Shown: piece after piece, positions 43,282 to 52,045 of the stretch
How positions within the stretch are numbered: position 1 is the first letter of the stretch
How the letters are laid out: every line of letters starts with the position of its first letter
Source: Mycolicibacterium pyrenivorans
GTDB lineage: Bacteria; Actinomycetota; Actinomycetes; Mycobacteriales; Mycobacteriaceae
Length of the DNA: 64,000 bases
Direction: 5' to 3'
Assembly (NCBI RefSeq): GCF_025821625.1
Contig: NZ_JACKSH010000257.1
Location: forward strand, 40,760-104,759
Notes under the pieces: model-generated
The model's input: the letters and a program-made list of their open reading frames with translations, nothing else
The model's database searches: none
Told to the model about the DNA's origin: nothing
Translations under genes and position numbers: made by a program

Positions 43282-43719
43282 ATGGGGACTGAACCGCACG
43301 TCAGCGAGCTGGCAGGGCAACTGCAGCGCGTGCTGTCGAAGGTGCTGTTGGTTCTCCGTCACACCGGCAGGACCTCGACCTCCGGCGACCTCACCCTGGC
43401 GCAGTTGTCCATCCTGTTGACCCTGCTGGACCAGGGCCCGATCCGGATGACCGACCTGGCCGCCCATGAGCGGGTCCGCACCCCCACGACCACGGTGGCG
43501 ATCCGCAGGCTCGAGAAGCTGGGGCTGGTCAAGCGGTCCCGTGACCCGTCGGATCTGCGGGCGGTCCTGGTGGACATCACTCCCGAGGGTCTGGCACAGC
43601 ACCGGGATGCGTTGGCCTCCAGGCAGGCTCATCTCGCCGCACTGCTCAGCAAGTTCAGCGAAGAGGAACTCGATGCGCTGGCCAAGGCGCTGGCCCCGCT
43701 CGAGCGGATCGCCGAATAG
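43282..43719 (+). CDS. MarR-family transcriptional regulator (Rv0042c-like)
   Basis: 145 residues. Winged helix-turn-helix: LTLAQLSILLTLLDQGPIRM, DLAAHERVRTPTTTVAIRRLE, KRSRDPSDLRAVLVDITPEG (wing). N- and C-terminal helices form the dimer (FSEEELDALAKALAPLERI). It is shorter than Rv0042c because the ATG at 43282 is used. Target genes are unknown; it follows the broken transporter operon and is convergent with the GgH gene (3 bp between stops). Confidence 0.92.
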   Translation: MGTEPHVSELAGQLQRVLSKVLLVLRHTGRTSTSGDLTLAQLSILLTLLDQGPIRMTDLAAHERVRTPTTTVAIRRLEKLGLVKRSRDPSDLRAVLVDITPEGLAQHRDALASRQAHLAALLSKFSEEELDALAKALAPLERIAE

Positions 43720-43722
43720 CGC

Positions 43723-45063
43723 TCAGCCCAGCCAGTCCAGCACCGCGGCCGCGGTCCACGACTGCTGCATGCTGCCCAGCGGCTCACCGGTGAACGGTTC
43801 GTAGTACTCCGCGAAGGTGCCGTCACTGGCCTGGCGCAGACCCTCCCGGCGCAGGATCGACGAGCGCTCGGCCCAGCCGCGCCTGGCGAAACACCAGGAG
43901 AACAGCCAGGTCATCACCGGCCACACCGGCCCGCGCCAGTACTCGCGGGGCCGGAAGTCGCGCGACACCGGCGACGTCGACGGAATGAGCGCGTAGGCGA
44001 GGTCGGGGTGGCCGCAGAACCGCGGGCCCTCCAACAGCCGCAGCAGCGCCCGCTCCCGGTCGTGCGGTAACCCGCCGCAGAGCAGCGGTGCGAACTGCGC
44101 CACCGTTTCGGTCGCGATCCACCTGTCCGCCCGAACGTCGTAATCCCTTGCCGCGCCCGTTCTTTCATCGGTCGTCTCGACCACACCCGTCCGGAACCGG
44201 TCGGCCCACGCGTACAGGTCCTTCACGTCGGCGTGCGGTCGCTTGTAGTCCTCGCCGATCTCGGCCAGCACCTGGCAAGCCACCGACAGGATCGCCGAGA
44301 CGAACACGTCCTCCACGGCGAAGCTCACCGCCTTGGGGAGCAGGTCGTCGTCGTAGCGTGCGGCCTTCATCTCCTCGACCAGCCACAGGTAGCGGTCGTA
44401 CTCGAGGTCGCTGGGACGCTGGCTGGCGTCGGTGTTGATCTTGTTGTCCTCGCGCTGGTACTCCGGCACCACGCCGGGGTTCACCTTCGCGTAGGCGCTG
44501 TCCCACCGGGGGGAGTTGTCCATGCCCGACTCCCAGCCGTGATACACCGTCACCCGGCCGTGGCCGTTCTGGTCCCGGCACTCGGCCAGCCAACGGTGCC
44601 AGCGCACCAGATCGCCCCAGCGGCGGTCCAGGAACGACTCGGCGACGGCCCGGGTGGAGCGGCCGCGGGTGCGCGCGTGGTCGAGGATGCGTTGCACCGC
44701 GATCGCGTGCACGGGTGGCTGCGTGATGCCCGAGGTATGGCGGGTGTGCGGCGCATCGGCCGACAGCGCCGAGCATGCCCAGCGCGCCGGGCCGGGGAAG
44801 TACCCGTCGACGCCGCTGGCGAACACGATGTGCGGGATCATGCCGTTGCGCCACTGCGCCGAGAGCAGTGTGTCGAGTTCCACGACGGCCCGTTCCACCG
44901 ACAGCGGGGCAAGGCCGATCGACACGAAGGCCGCGTCCCAGCTCCACATGTGCGGGTACAGCAACGGCGCCGCGGTGGTCATCGCACCGAGGTCGTTACC
45001 GCGCAGCAGGTACGCAGCGCGGGCCGCCAGTTGCGTGGGCGCAAAGCTGGGATCGTGGGGCAT
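43723..45063 (-). CDS. ggh: Glucosylglycerate hydrolase
   Basis: 446 residues, GH63 family. Hydrolyses glucosylglycerate (and mannosylglycerate) to sugar and glycerate; in mycobacteria this mobilises glucosylglycerate accumulated under nitrogen limitation. Length and key positions match the M. hassiacum enzyme as I recall it: Asp43 in WSWDAAF, Asp182 in GWESGMDNSPRW, Glu419 in FAEYYEPFTGE. Other markers: QPPVHAIAV, YQREDNKINTD and WRGPVWPVMTWLF. ATG 45063 has GGAGGCG upstream; the frame is open further upstream without a ribosome site. Confidence 0.93.
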   Translation of the reverse strand: MPHDPSFAPTQLAARAAYLLRGNDLGAMTTAAPLLYPHMWSWDAAFVSIGLAPLSVERAVVELDTLLSAQWRNGMIPHIVFASGVDGYFPGPARWACSALSADAPHTRHTSGITQPPVHAIAVQRILDHARTRGRSTRAVAESFLDRRWGDLVRWHRWLAECRDQNGHGRVTVYHGWESGMDNSPRWDSAYAKVNPGVVPEYQREDNKINTDASQRPSDLEYDRYLWLVEEMKAARYDDDLLPKAVSFAVEDVFVSAILSVACQVLAEIGEDYKRPHADVKDLYAWADRFRTGVVETTDERTGAARDYDVRADRWIATETVAQFAPLLCGGLPHDRERALLRLLEGPRFCGHPDLAYALIPSTSPVSRDFRPREYWRGPVWPVMTWLFSWCFARRGWAERSSILRREGLRQASDGTFAEYYEPFTGEPLGSMQQSWTAAAVLDWLG

Positions 45064-45106
45064 CGCCTCCCATGATGCGACGGCTGGGCCCGATTTGCAG
45101 TGTCGG

Positions 45107-45112
45107 TAGGGT
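45107..45112 (+). promoter_or_regulatory. -10 element, leaderless start of SDR gene
   Basis: TAGGGT ends 6 nt before GTG 45119; no ribosome site. Confidence 0.55.
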
Positions 45113-45118
45113 TCGGGT

Positions 45119-45784
45119 GTGCCGACCGCCATAATCACCGGGGCCGCCCGCGGGCTGGGAGCCGCCCTCGCCGAGGCGCTGGCCCCGACACACACCCTGT
45201 TCCTCGCCGGGCGCCCGTCACCGCAGCTGGATGCCGTCGCCGAGCGCTTCGGCGCCACCACCTGGCCCCTCGATCTCGCCGATCCCGAGTCCATCACCGC
45301 GGTGGTCGAGCCCATCGTCGAACTCGACGTGCTGATCCACAACGCAGGCGTGGCCTATCCGGGCCGGGTCGCCGAAACCTCGGTCGACGAGTGGCGGGCC
45401 ACCATGTCCGTCAATCTCATTGGCGCGGTTGCCCTCACACTCGAGCTACTCCCGGCACTGCGCGCCGCGGGCGGGCACGTGGTGTTCATCAACTCCGGAT
45501 CCGGAATCAACGCCTCCCCCGGGCTGGCGTCGTACTCGGCGAGCAAGTTCGCGTTGCGGGGGTTCGCCGACTCGCTGCGCAACGACGAGCCGTCCCTGCG
45601 CGTGACGTCGGTGCACCCCGGGCGCATCGCCACGGACATGCAGGAGGATCTGATCGCCTATGAGGGGCGCGACTACGACCCCGAACAGTTCCTCAGCCCG
45701 CAGACCGTCGCGCGGGTCACCGCCGACGCGATCAACGCGCCGCGCGACGCCCACATCCACGAGGTCATCGTCCGCCCCCGGTGA
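45119..45784 (+). CDS. Short-chain dehydrogenase/reductase
   Basis: 221 residues, a compact classical SDR. IITGAARGLGAALAEAL (NADP loop), DVLIHNAGVAYPG, VFINSGSGINASPGLASYS with the catalytic Ser and Tyr, SASKFALRGFADSLR with the Lys, VHPGRIATDM. Starts at GTG 45119, divergent from ggh. Substrate unknown; conserved in many mycobacteria at other loci. Confidence 0.9.
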   Translation: MPTAIITGAARGLGAALAEALAPTHTLFLAGRPSPQLDAVAERFGATTWPLDLADPESITAVVEPIVELDVLIHNAGVAYPGRVAETSVDEWRATMSVNLIGAVALTLELLPALRAAGGHVVFINSGSGINASPGLASYSASKFALRGFADSLRNDEPSLRVTSVHPGRIATDMQEDLIAYEGRDYDPEQFLSPQTVARVTADAINAPRDAHIHEVIVRPR

Positions 45785-45788
45785 TTTC

Positions 45789-45825
45789 GGCGTGTGCAGT
45801 CGCGCTGAGCGCTACCTGTCACGCC
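45789..45825. terminator. Hairpin between convergent genes (GATTTCGGCGTG family)
   Basis: GATTTCGGCGTGTGCAGT begins right at the SDR stop; GGCGTG pairs with CACGCC at 45820-45825, the loop holding GCGCTGAGCGC. It is a bidirectional terminator candidate between convergent stops and the inverse of the hairpin at 46724-46770. Confidence 0.6.
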
Positions 45826-46679
45826 CTGATCGCTACTCTGATGGTCGCGAGAACGCGCTCCGGGTATTCGGTGAGATCCAACCACGTGAATCGCAGTACC
45901 TGCCAGCCCAAAAGGGCGATTCTGTTCTGCCGCGTGCGGTCGTTCTGGAACGCTTCCTGGTCGCTGTGGAAGGCGAACCCGTCAACTTCGATCACCACCT
46001 TGGCATCGACGAACGCGACGTCGACTTCATAGCCGCCCACCGGATGATTCGTCCGCCACCCTGTCAGCGCAGCTCGTCTCAGCAGCCGCACGAGGAGGCG
46101 CTCGGCCTCGGATCGTGCTCCGTCCTCGGCGCCCTGCAACAAGAGGCGTGCCTTCGACGATCCGTGCCGCCCTTTGTTCCGCAGATGGACCCGCCACAGG
46201 TCGTTCAGCTCGAAGCCTCCCTGCAGGGCCGAGTCGAGCAGTTTGGCGCCGTCACGTCGTCTCACTGCGGCTTCGAGCACGGTCAGGGACTCCGTCGTCA
46301 CGCGCAACCCCCGCACGACTTCGACATCGAGGGCGGCCACATCGCGACGACGCACGACCGAGCCCTCGTGAATGCGGCCGTTGCTGTCCCGTGGCACCGT
46401 CACCTCCACGACGACGGCCGGCGCGAACCGGGTCAGGCCGTGCCACCACGCAGCGGCCAGCCCGCTGGCTGCGGCACGGTCGCCATAGCCCCACACCGCC
46501 GCTCTGACCCGCGCGGCGTCGGAGAACGGCCTGTCGTCTGCGAAGTACACGCCTCTGGAGCAGCGGCGCCAACGACCCGAGCGGACATTTCTGCTGACCG
46601 AATGCTTACTGAGGCCCGCCGCACGCGCTTGCGCCAGCGTCACCACGCCATCGTGCCTTCGCAGATATTCACTGACCAC
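45819..46679 (-). CDS. AbiEi-type winged helix plus DUF559 (Vsr-like) nuclease protein
   Basis: 286 residues. The N-terminus (LRRHDGVVTLAQARAAGLS, SGRWRRCSRGVYF) is the winged helix of AbiEi antitoxins. The C-terminus (about 185-286) is DUF559, a PD-(D/E)xK fold related to the very-short-patch repair endonuclease: Glu193, Asp220 in YEVDVAF, Glu231 and Asp233 in VVIEVDGFAFH, then RQNRIALLGWQVLRFTW. The catalytic residues look intact. Mycobacteria carry many such genes; none is assigned a function that I know. No AbiEii toxin gene lies beside it. Flanked by two related hairpins, it reads as a discrete cassette between ggh/SDR and leuS. Confidence 0.85.
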   Translation of the reverse strand: MVSEYLRRHDGVVTLAQARAAGLSKHSVSRNVRSGRWRRCSRGVYFADDRPFSDAARVRAAVWGYGDRAAASGLAAAWWHGLTRFAPAVVVEVTVPRDSNGRIHEGSVVRRRDVAALDVEVVRGLRVTTESLTVLEAAVRRRDGAKLLDSALQGGFELNDLWRVHLRNKGRHGSSKARLLLQGAEDGARSEAERLLVRLLRRAALTGWRTNHPVGGYEVDVAFVDAKVVIEVDGFAFHSDQEAFQNDRTRQNRIALLGWQVLRFTWLDLTEYPERVLATIRVAIRA

Positions 46680-46723
46680 ACGGCTAAGACGTCATCGAAA
46701 GGGAATCGGTTCCCTCCGCGGAG

Positions 46724-46770
46724 AATTCGGCGTCCGCGGTCGCGCCCACCGCTACTGCGCACGCCGAAAT
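46724..46770. terminator. Hairpin downstream of leuS (GATTTCGGCGTG family)
   Basis: AATTCGGCGT (46724-46733) pairs with ACGCCGAAAT (46761-46770) with one mismatch. The right arm, read on the minus strand, gives GATTTCGGCGTGCGCAGT, nearly identical to 45783-45800. It lies 12 bp after the leuS stop and probably ends its transcript. Confidence 0.6.
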
Positions 46771-46781
46771 CGCCGGAGGGG

Positions 46782-49679
46782 TTAGACGACGACGTTGACG
46801 AGTCGGCCCGCGACGACGATCACCTTCTTCGGTGTCCGGCCGTCCAGGAACGCGACGACCTTCTCCTCGGCCAGCGCGGCGGTTTCCACGGCGTCGGCGT
46901 CCGCGTCGGCGGGGACCGTGACTCGGCCGCGGACCTTGCCGTTGACCTGCACCGGATACTCGACGGTGTCCTCGACCAGGTACCGCTCGTCGGCCACCGG
47001 GAACGGGCCGTGCGCCAGCGAGCCACCGTTCCCCAGCCGCATCCACAACTCCTCGGCCAGGTGGGGCGCCAGCGGCGCGACCATCAGCACCAGCGGCTCC
47101 AGCGCCGCCCGCGCGGTCACCGACTGTTTGGTCAGATGGTTGGTGTACTCGATGAGCTTGGCCGCCGCCGTGTTGTTGCGCAGCGCCGCGTAATCCTCGG
47201 CCGCGCCCGCGATCGTGCGGTGCAGCAACCGCAGGGTCTCCTCGTCCGGCGCGTCGTCCGTGGCCCGCGTCGCGCCGCTCTCCTCGTCGACCACCAGCCG
47301 CCACACCCGCTGAAGGAACCGGTACGCGCCGACGACGTCCTTGGTCGCCCACGGTCGCGACGCCTCCAGCGGCCCCATCGACATCTCGTACACCCGCAGG
47401 GTGTCGGCGCCGTAGTTGTCGCAGATCTCGTCCGGCGACACCGAGTTCTTCAGGCTCTTGCCGATCTTGCCGAACTCCTGGCTGACCTCGATCTCCCCGG
47501 TCGGGGACTCCCAGTAGAAGCGGCCGTCGCGCTCGACGACCTCGGCCGCGGGCACGTAGGAGCCGCGGGAATCGGTGTACGCGAACGCCTGGATGTAGCC
47601 CTGGTTGACCAGGCGCCGATACGGCTCCCGGGAGCTGACGTGGCCGAGGTCGTAGAGCACCTTGTGCCAGAACCTCGAGTACAGCAGGTGCAGCACGGCA
47701 TGCTCGACGCCTCCGACGTAGAGGTCGACGCCGCCGGGGTCATCGGGGCCGTGCTCGGCCGGTCGCGGCCCCATCCAGTACGCCTCGTTCTCCTTGGCGC
47801 ACAACTCTTCCTTGTTGTCCGGGTCGGTGTAGCGCAGCTCGTACCAGGAGCTGCCCGCCCACTGCGGCATGACGTTGGTGTCGCGGGTGTAGGGCTTGAG
47901 CCCGTCGCCCAGGTCGAGGTCGACGTTCACCCAGTCGGTGACCTTCGCCAGCGGCGGCGACGGTTCACTGTCGGCGTCGTCGGGGTCGAACGACACCGGC
48001 GAGTAATCGGGCACGTCGGGCAGTTCGACCGGCAGCAGCGACTCCGGCAACCCGTGGGCGCGGCCGTCGGCGTCGTAGACGATCGGGAACGGCTCACCCC
48101 AGTAGCGCTGCCTGGCGAAAAGCCAGTCCCGCAGCTTGTATTCGACGCGCTCCTGGCCCCGGCCGTCACGGACCAGTCGTTCGGTCATCGCCTTCTTGGC
48201 CGCGGTGACATCCATTCCGTCGAGGAAGCCGGAGTTCACCATCACACCGTCGCCGGTGTAGGCCTCAACCGAGACATCGCCTCCTGTAACGACTTCCACG
48301 ATCGGTAGCCCCAACTCGGTGGCGAATTCCCAGTCACGCTGATCCCCGCTGGGCACCGCCATGATCGCGCCCGTGCCGTAACCGGCGAGGACGTAGTCGG
48401 CGATGAACACCGGAACCCGTTGCCCGTTGGCCGGATTCGTCGCATACGCGCCCAGGAACACCCCGGTCTTGGATTTGTTCTCCTGCCGCTCCAGGTCGGA
48501 CTTGGCCGCGATCGCGGCACGGTAGGCCGCCACCGCCTCGGCAGGCGTGGCCCCACCGAACGTCCACTGCGGATCGACATCCGCCGGCCACGCCTCGGCG
48601 ACGAGCTGATCCACCAGATCGTGTTCCGGCGCCAGCACCATGTAGGTCGCACCGAACAGCGTGTCCGGACGGGTGGTGAACACCTCGATGTCGCCGGCGT
48701 CAGGGGCCGAAGGCACCGCGAAAAACACCGAGGCACCGGTCGAGCGGCCGATCCAGTTGCGCTGCATGGTCTTGACCTTGTCGGGCCAGTCCAGCACATC
48801 GAGGTCGTCGAGCAGCCGGTCGGAATACGCGGTGATGCGCATCATCCACTGCCGCAACCGTTTCCGGAAGACCGGGAAGTTGCCCCGGTCGCTGCGGCCG
48901 TCGGCGGTGACCTCCTCGTTGGCCAGCACGGTGCCCAGGCCCGGGCACCAGTTCACCACCGAGTCGGCCAGGTAGACCAGTCGGTGGGCGTCGACCACAT
49001 CGGCACGGCCGGCGGCGTCGAGCGCCGACCAGTCGCGGCCGTCGTCCAGCGCGCGGGTTCCGGCGTCGAACTCCGCGACCAGCTCGGCGATCGGGCGGGC
49101 CTTGTTCGCGGCCGGATCGAACCAGGCGTTGTAGATCTGCAGGAAGATCCACTGTGTCCACTTGTAGAAGTCCACATCGGTGGTGGAGAAGCTGCGCCGC
49201 GGATCGTGGCCGAGGCCCAACCGCCCGAGCTGGCGGCGAAAGTTGACGATATTGGCCTCGGTGCGGGTGCGCGGGTGGGTGCCCGTCTGGATCGCGTACT
49301 GCTCAGCCGGCAGACCGAAGGCGTCAAAACCCAACGCATGCAAGACATTACGGCCCGCCATCCGGTAGTACCTGGCGTACACGTCGGTCGCGATGTACCC
49401 CAGGGGGTGACCGACGTGCAGGCCCTCGCCCGACGGGTAGGGGAACATGTCCTGGACGAACATCTTGTCCGCGGGCACCGGGGCACCGTCGGCGGGCGCC
49501 AGCGAGCCGACCGGGTTGGCCACATCGAAGGTCCCCGACTCCAGCCACCGCTGCTGCCACGTCCGCTCGATGTCTCCCGCCAGCTCCGCGGTGTAACGGT
49601 GCTTCGGGGTGTCGGCGGCGGCAGTCGTTCCGGACGAGCGCTCGCGCGAGGACTGTGTTCCGGTCGGCGTTTCGGTCAC
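46782..49679 (-). CDS. leuS: Leucyl-tRNA synthetase
   Basis: 965 residues, class I synthetase charging tRNA-Leu. The HIGH-type motif is PYPSGEGLHVGHPLGY; the editing (CP1) domain includes FTTRPDTLFGATYMVLAPEH and AVPSGDQRDWEFA, and the KMSKS-type loop reads GKIGKSLKNSVSPDEI, the actinobacterial form. The C-terminal anticodon-binding helices end VIVVAGRLVNVVV. GTG 49679 is supported by TACCCT ending 6 nt upstream (leaderless), and no ribosome site. The N-terminal extension of about 40 residues is normal for mycobacteria. Confidence 0.98.
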   Translation of the reverse strand: MTETPTGTQSSRERSSGTTAAADTPKHRYTAELAGDIERTWQQRWLESGTFDVANPVGSLAPADGAPVPADKMFVQDMFPYPSGEGLHVGHPLGYIATDVYARYYRMAGRNVLHALGFDAFGLPAEQYAIQTGTHPRTRTEANIVNFRRQLGRLGLGHDPRRSFSTTDVDFYKWTQWIFLQIYNAWFDPAANKARPIAELVAEFDAGTRALDDGRDWSALDAAGRADVVDAHRLVYLADSVVNWCPGLGTVLANEEVTADGRSDRGNFPVFRKRLRQWMMRITAYSDRLLDDLDVLDWPDKVKTMQRNWIGRSTGASVFFAVPSAPDAGDIEVFTTRPDTLFGATYMVLAPEHDLVDQLVAEAWPADVDPQWTFGGATPAEAVAAYRAAIAAKSDLERQENKSKTGVFLGAYATNPANGQRVPVFIADYVLAGYGTGAIMAVPSGDQRDWEFATELGLPIVEVVTGGDVSVEAYTGDGVMVNSGFLDGMDVTAAKKAMTERLVRDGRGQERVEYKLRDWLFARQRYWGEPFPIVYDADGRAHGLPESLLPVELPDVPDYSPVSFDPDDADSEPSPPLAKVTDWVNVDLDLGDGLKPYTRDTNVMPQWAGSSWYELRYTDPDNKEELCAKENEAYWMGPRPAEHGPDDPGGVDLYVGGVEHAVLHLLYSRFWHKVLYDLGHVSSREPYRRLVNQGYIQAFAYTDSRGSYVPAAEVVERDGRFYWESPTGEIEVSQEFGKIGKSLKNSVSPDEICDNYGADTLRVYEMSMGPLEASRPWATKDVVGAYRFLQRVWRLVVDEESGATRATDDAPDEETLRLLHRTIAGAAEDYAALRNNTAAAKLIEYTNHLTKQSVTARAALEPLVLMVAPLAPHLAEELWMRLGNGGSLAHGPFPVADERYLVEDTVEYPVQVNGKVRGRVTVPADADADAVETAALAEEKVVAFLDGRTPKKVIVVAGRLVNVVV

Positions 49680-49685
49680 GCCACC

Positions 49686-49691
49686 AGGGTA
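49686..49691 (-). promoter_or_regulatory. -10 element, leaderless start of leuS
   Basis: On the minus strand TACCCT ends 6 nt before the GTG at 49679. Confidence 0.5.
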
Positions 49692-49876
49692 TAAGCACCC
49701 CGATCGCCGTTTTCCCGGCCTCGGGCTTGGTCTCGGTTCCGTTGCGGATGCATCAGGGGTTGGTTCCAGCTCGACTCCGGGCCTGGCTACTGCGCGACCG
49801 CCGTGGATACATTCGTCGCCTGACGCGGGAGTGGCAGCCCGGACAGTCGGGGAAAGGAACCGGAGGACTACTGGCG

Positions 49877-50833
49877 ATGAGCGAAATCGCCCGCCACTGG
49901 CGGGTTCTGGCAGTCAGCATCGGCACCACCGCGGTCGGTGCGGCCGGCGTGTTGGGCTGTGCCGGCGTGACGGCATCGGCTCAGCCGGTGATCCCGCAAC
50001 CGTCGCTGCCCTCCCCTGCCACCGTGACGCAGACCGTCACCGTGGCACCCAACGCCGCGCCACAGGCCATCGGCCAACCGGTTGTGACGCCCGCCACCGG
50101 ACCTGCCGCCGTACCCGCCGGGGTCACCGCACCCGCGGCACCGGCCGCACCGGCCGTCCCCGTGGTGCCCGCACCACCACCGTCCACCATCACCCCGGCG
50201 ACGTCGGGAACAATCACCGAGTACTTCGCCTCCAAGGGCGTCGCACTCGAACCGCAGTCCAGCCGCGACTTCCGGGCACTCAACATCGTGCTGCCGATGC
50301 CACGGGGCTGGGCACACATCCCCGACCCCAACGTCCCCGACGCGTTCGCGGTGATCGCCGACCGGGTCGGCGGCAACGGGCTGTACTCGTCGAACGCCCA
50401 GGTGGTGGTCTACAAGCTCGTCGGCCCGTTCGATCCCAAGGAGGCCATCAGCCACGGCCTGGTCGACAGCCAGCAGCTGCCGGCGTGGCGGTCCACCGAC
50501 GCGTCGCTCGCCGACTTCGGCGGCATGCCGTCCTCCCTGATCGAAGGCACCTACCGCGAGAACGCCATGACGCTGAACACGTCCCGCCGGCACGTGATCG
50601 CGCCCTCCGGCCCTGACCACTACCTGGTGTCGCTGGCCGTGACCACCAGCGTCGACCAGGTCGTGCCTGCGGCCGCCGCCACCGACGCCATCATCAACGG
50701 TTTCAAGGTGAGCGCCCCGTCGGCCGCGCCGCCCCCGCCTCCCGGCGCGCCACCCGGCCTGCCGGCACCCCCAGCTCCCGGCGTCCCCGCTGTGGTGGCC
50801 CCCCCGCCACAGCTACTGGGACTGCAGGGATAA
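49877..50833 (+). CDS. mtc28: LpqN-family secreted Pro-rich protein (Mtc28/Rv0040c-like)
   Basis: 318 residues, close to Rv0040c (310). Signal segment VLAVSIGTTAVGAAGVLGC followed by a Pro/Ala/Val-rich linker (about 40-115), then an LpqN/LpqT-type domain (ITEYFASKGVALEPQ, LPMPRGWAHIPDPNVPDAFAV, SSNAQVVVYKLVGPF, DAIINGFKVSAP) and a Pro-rich tail. GGAGGA lies upstream of ATG 49877. The cysteine at about residue 28 may act as a lipid-anchor site, though Rv0040c is called secreted. It is a mycobacterial antigen; function unknown. Confidence 0.9.
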   Translation: MSEIARHWRVLAVSIGTTAVGAAGVLGCAGVTASAQPVIPQPSLPSPATVTQTVTVAPNAAPQAIGQPVVTPATGPAAVPAGVTAPAAPAAPAVPVVPAPPPSTITPATSGTITEYFASKGVALEPQSSRDFRALNIVLPMPRGWAHIPDPNVPDAFAVIADRVGGNGLYSSNAQVVVYKLVGPFDPKEAISHGLVDSQQLPAWRSTDASLADFGGMPSSLIEGTYRENAMTLNTSRRHVIAPSGPDHYLVSLAVTTSVDQVVPAAAATDAIINGFKVSAPSAAPPPPPGAPPGLPAPPAPGVPAVVAPPPQLLGLQG

Positions 50834-50841
50834 AGACGGTC

Positions 50842-50873
50842 GTCCCCCGGGCGAAGCCTGGCGCCCGGGGGAC
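50842..50873 (+). terminator. Hairpin terminator after mtc28
   Basis: Perfect 12-bp stem GTCCCCCGGGCG / CGCCCGGGGGAC around an 8-nt loop, 8 bp after the stop. More GC-rich inverted sequence follows (CGGGGGACGCCCCCCG). No T-run. Confidence 0.7.
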
Positions 50874-50938
50874 GCCCCCCTGTGCCTGCGGGGGACGCCC
50901 CCCGGTGACACTGCGGGGAACGACCCGGTGCGCACCGT

Positions 50939-50944
50939 TATCCT
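50939..50944 (+). promoter_or_regulatory. -10 element, leaderless start of Rv0039c-like gene
   Basis: TATCCT ends 7 nt before ATG 50952, supporting this start over GTG 50928. Confidence 0.5.
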
Positions 50945-50951
50945 GGGACCC

Positions 50952-51308
50952 ATGACGGTGGCCGCGGTGTTGTGTCTGTGCGCGGCCGTCGTGACCGCCG
51001 CGCAGGCCGTGTGGTCGCTGACGCGCCCGCCGGCATTCGACTACGTGCGACAGGTCCTGCGGGCGGTGGCGCCCACCCAGCTGGCCGCGGCGGTCATGCT
51101 CGCCGCGGGCGCGGTGGTGGCGCTCTCGGCGAACCCGCCGATGTCGACGATCGTCCTCATCCTGTGCGTCGCCGGTGCCGTGGGCACCGTGGCCGCGGGC
51201 TGCTGGCAGAGCGCCAGGGCGGTGCTGCGCAATCAGCAGCGGGCCGCGGCGGCGTCCGCCGGTTGTGCTGGCGGCGCATGTGCGACGTGCACGTTGTCCT
51301 GCGGGTGA
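50952..51308 (+). CDS. Small membrane protein (Rv0039c-like)
   Basis: 118 residues from ATG 50952, near Rv0039c (115). Three hydrophobic helices (VLCLCAAVVTAAQAVWSL, LAAAVMLAAGAVVAL, IVLILCVAGAVGTVAAGCW) and a short Cys-rich tail (GCAGGACATCTLSCG) that could bind a metal or form disulfides. Function unknown. Convergent with the YqgE gene (1 bp between stops). Confidence 0.8.
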   Translation: MTVAAVLCLCAAVVTAAQAVWSLTRPPAFDYVRQVLRAVAPTQLAAAVMLAAGAVVALSANPPMSTIVLILCVAGAVGTVAAGCWQSARAVLRNQQRAAAASAGCAGGACATCTLSCG

Positions 51309-51309
51309 G

Positions 51310-51924
51310 TCAGTTGCGGCTGACGTCGATCGGATGCGTGGCCAGCAACGACAACGGCATCGGCTGACGCCGCAGCACCCTGGACCACAGGTCGACGCGG
51401 GGTTCGACCAGCACGTCGGCGGGTAGGGCCGACAGCACGATCCAGTCATCGCGCTCGATCTCGCCTTCGAGCTGACCTATCGTCCAACCGGAGTAGCCGG
51501 CGAAGATGCGCACTCCCTCGATCATCGGCGCGACCGATTCCGGTTCGGCGTCCAGGTCCACCATCGCGATGCGGCCCTGCACGTGCCGCAGACCCGACAT
51601 CCCGGCGGTGTCCACCCCGACCCGCAGCGTCGCCAGGCACAGCGCGGCGTCGCGCTTGACGGGACCGCCGATGAACATCGTCTTCGGCTTGGTCGCCAGC
51701 TTCGCCCACTGCGGCAGCACGTTGTAGACCGCGGTCTCACTGGGCCGGTTCAGCACCACCCCCAGGGTGCCGCCGTCGTTGTGCTCGACGACGTAGATGA
51801 CGCTGCGCCGGAACGTCGGCTCCATCAGATCGGTGTTCGCCAGCAGCAGGGTGCCGGCGCGCACCCGGTGCGCGGCGGGGGCGACTCCTTCTCTGAAGTC
51901 CTCCGGATCCTCTGGCTGAGCCAC
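51310..51924 (-). CDS. YqgE/AlgH family protein (Rv0038-like)
   Basis: 204 residues. VRAGTLLLANTDLMEPTFRRSVIYV, LGVVLNRPSE, MFIGGPVKRDAALCLATLR, VRIFAGYSGWTIGQLEGEI are diagnostic of UPF0301/YqgE. Structure known in other bacteria, role not. Divergent from the MFS transporter gene. Confidence 0.95.
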   Translation of the reverse strand: MAQPEDPEDFREGVAPAAHRVRAGTLLLANTDLMEPTFRRSVIYVVEHNDGGTLGVVLNRPSETAVYNVLPQWAKLATKPKTMFIGGPVKRDAALCLATLRVGVDTAGMSGLRHVQGRIAMVDLDAEPESVAPMIEGVRIFAGYSGWTIGQLEGEIERDDWIVLSALPADVLVEPRVDLWSRVLRRQPMPLSLLATHPIDVSRN

Positions 51925-52045
51925 CCAACCATCATGTCACCACCGTTGCTCGATGGTGGCGAACAAGCGCGGGCCATCCGGATATTTGTACTGTGGGTCG
52001 GGTCGCGGGCACCCACCGCGCCGACTCCCACCAGGACGTGAACCC

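Noticed and set aside
45660..48308. Open frame of nearly 900 codons on the plus strand across the DUF559 gene and leuS
   Set aside because: It is antisense to leuS and to the DUF559 gene and is rich in Arg/Gly/Val repeats without domains.
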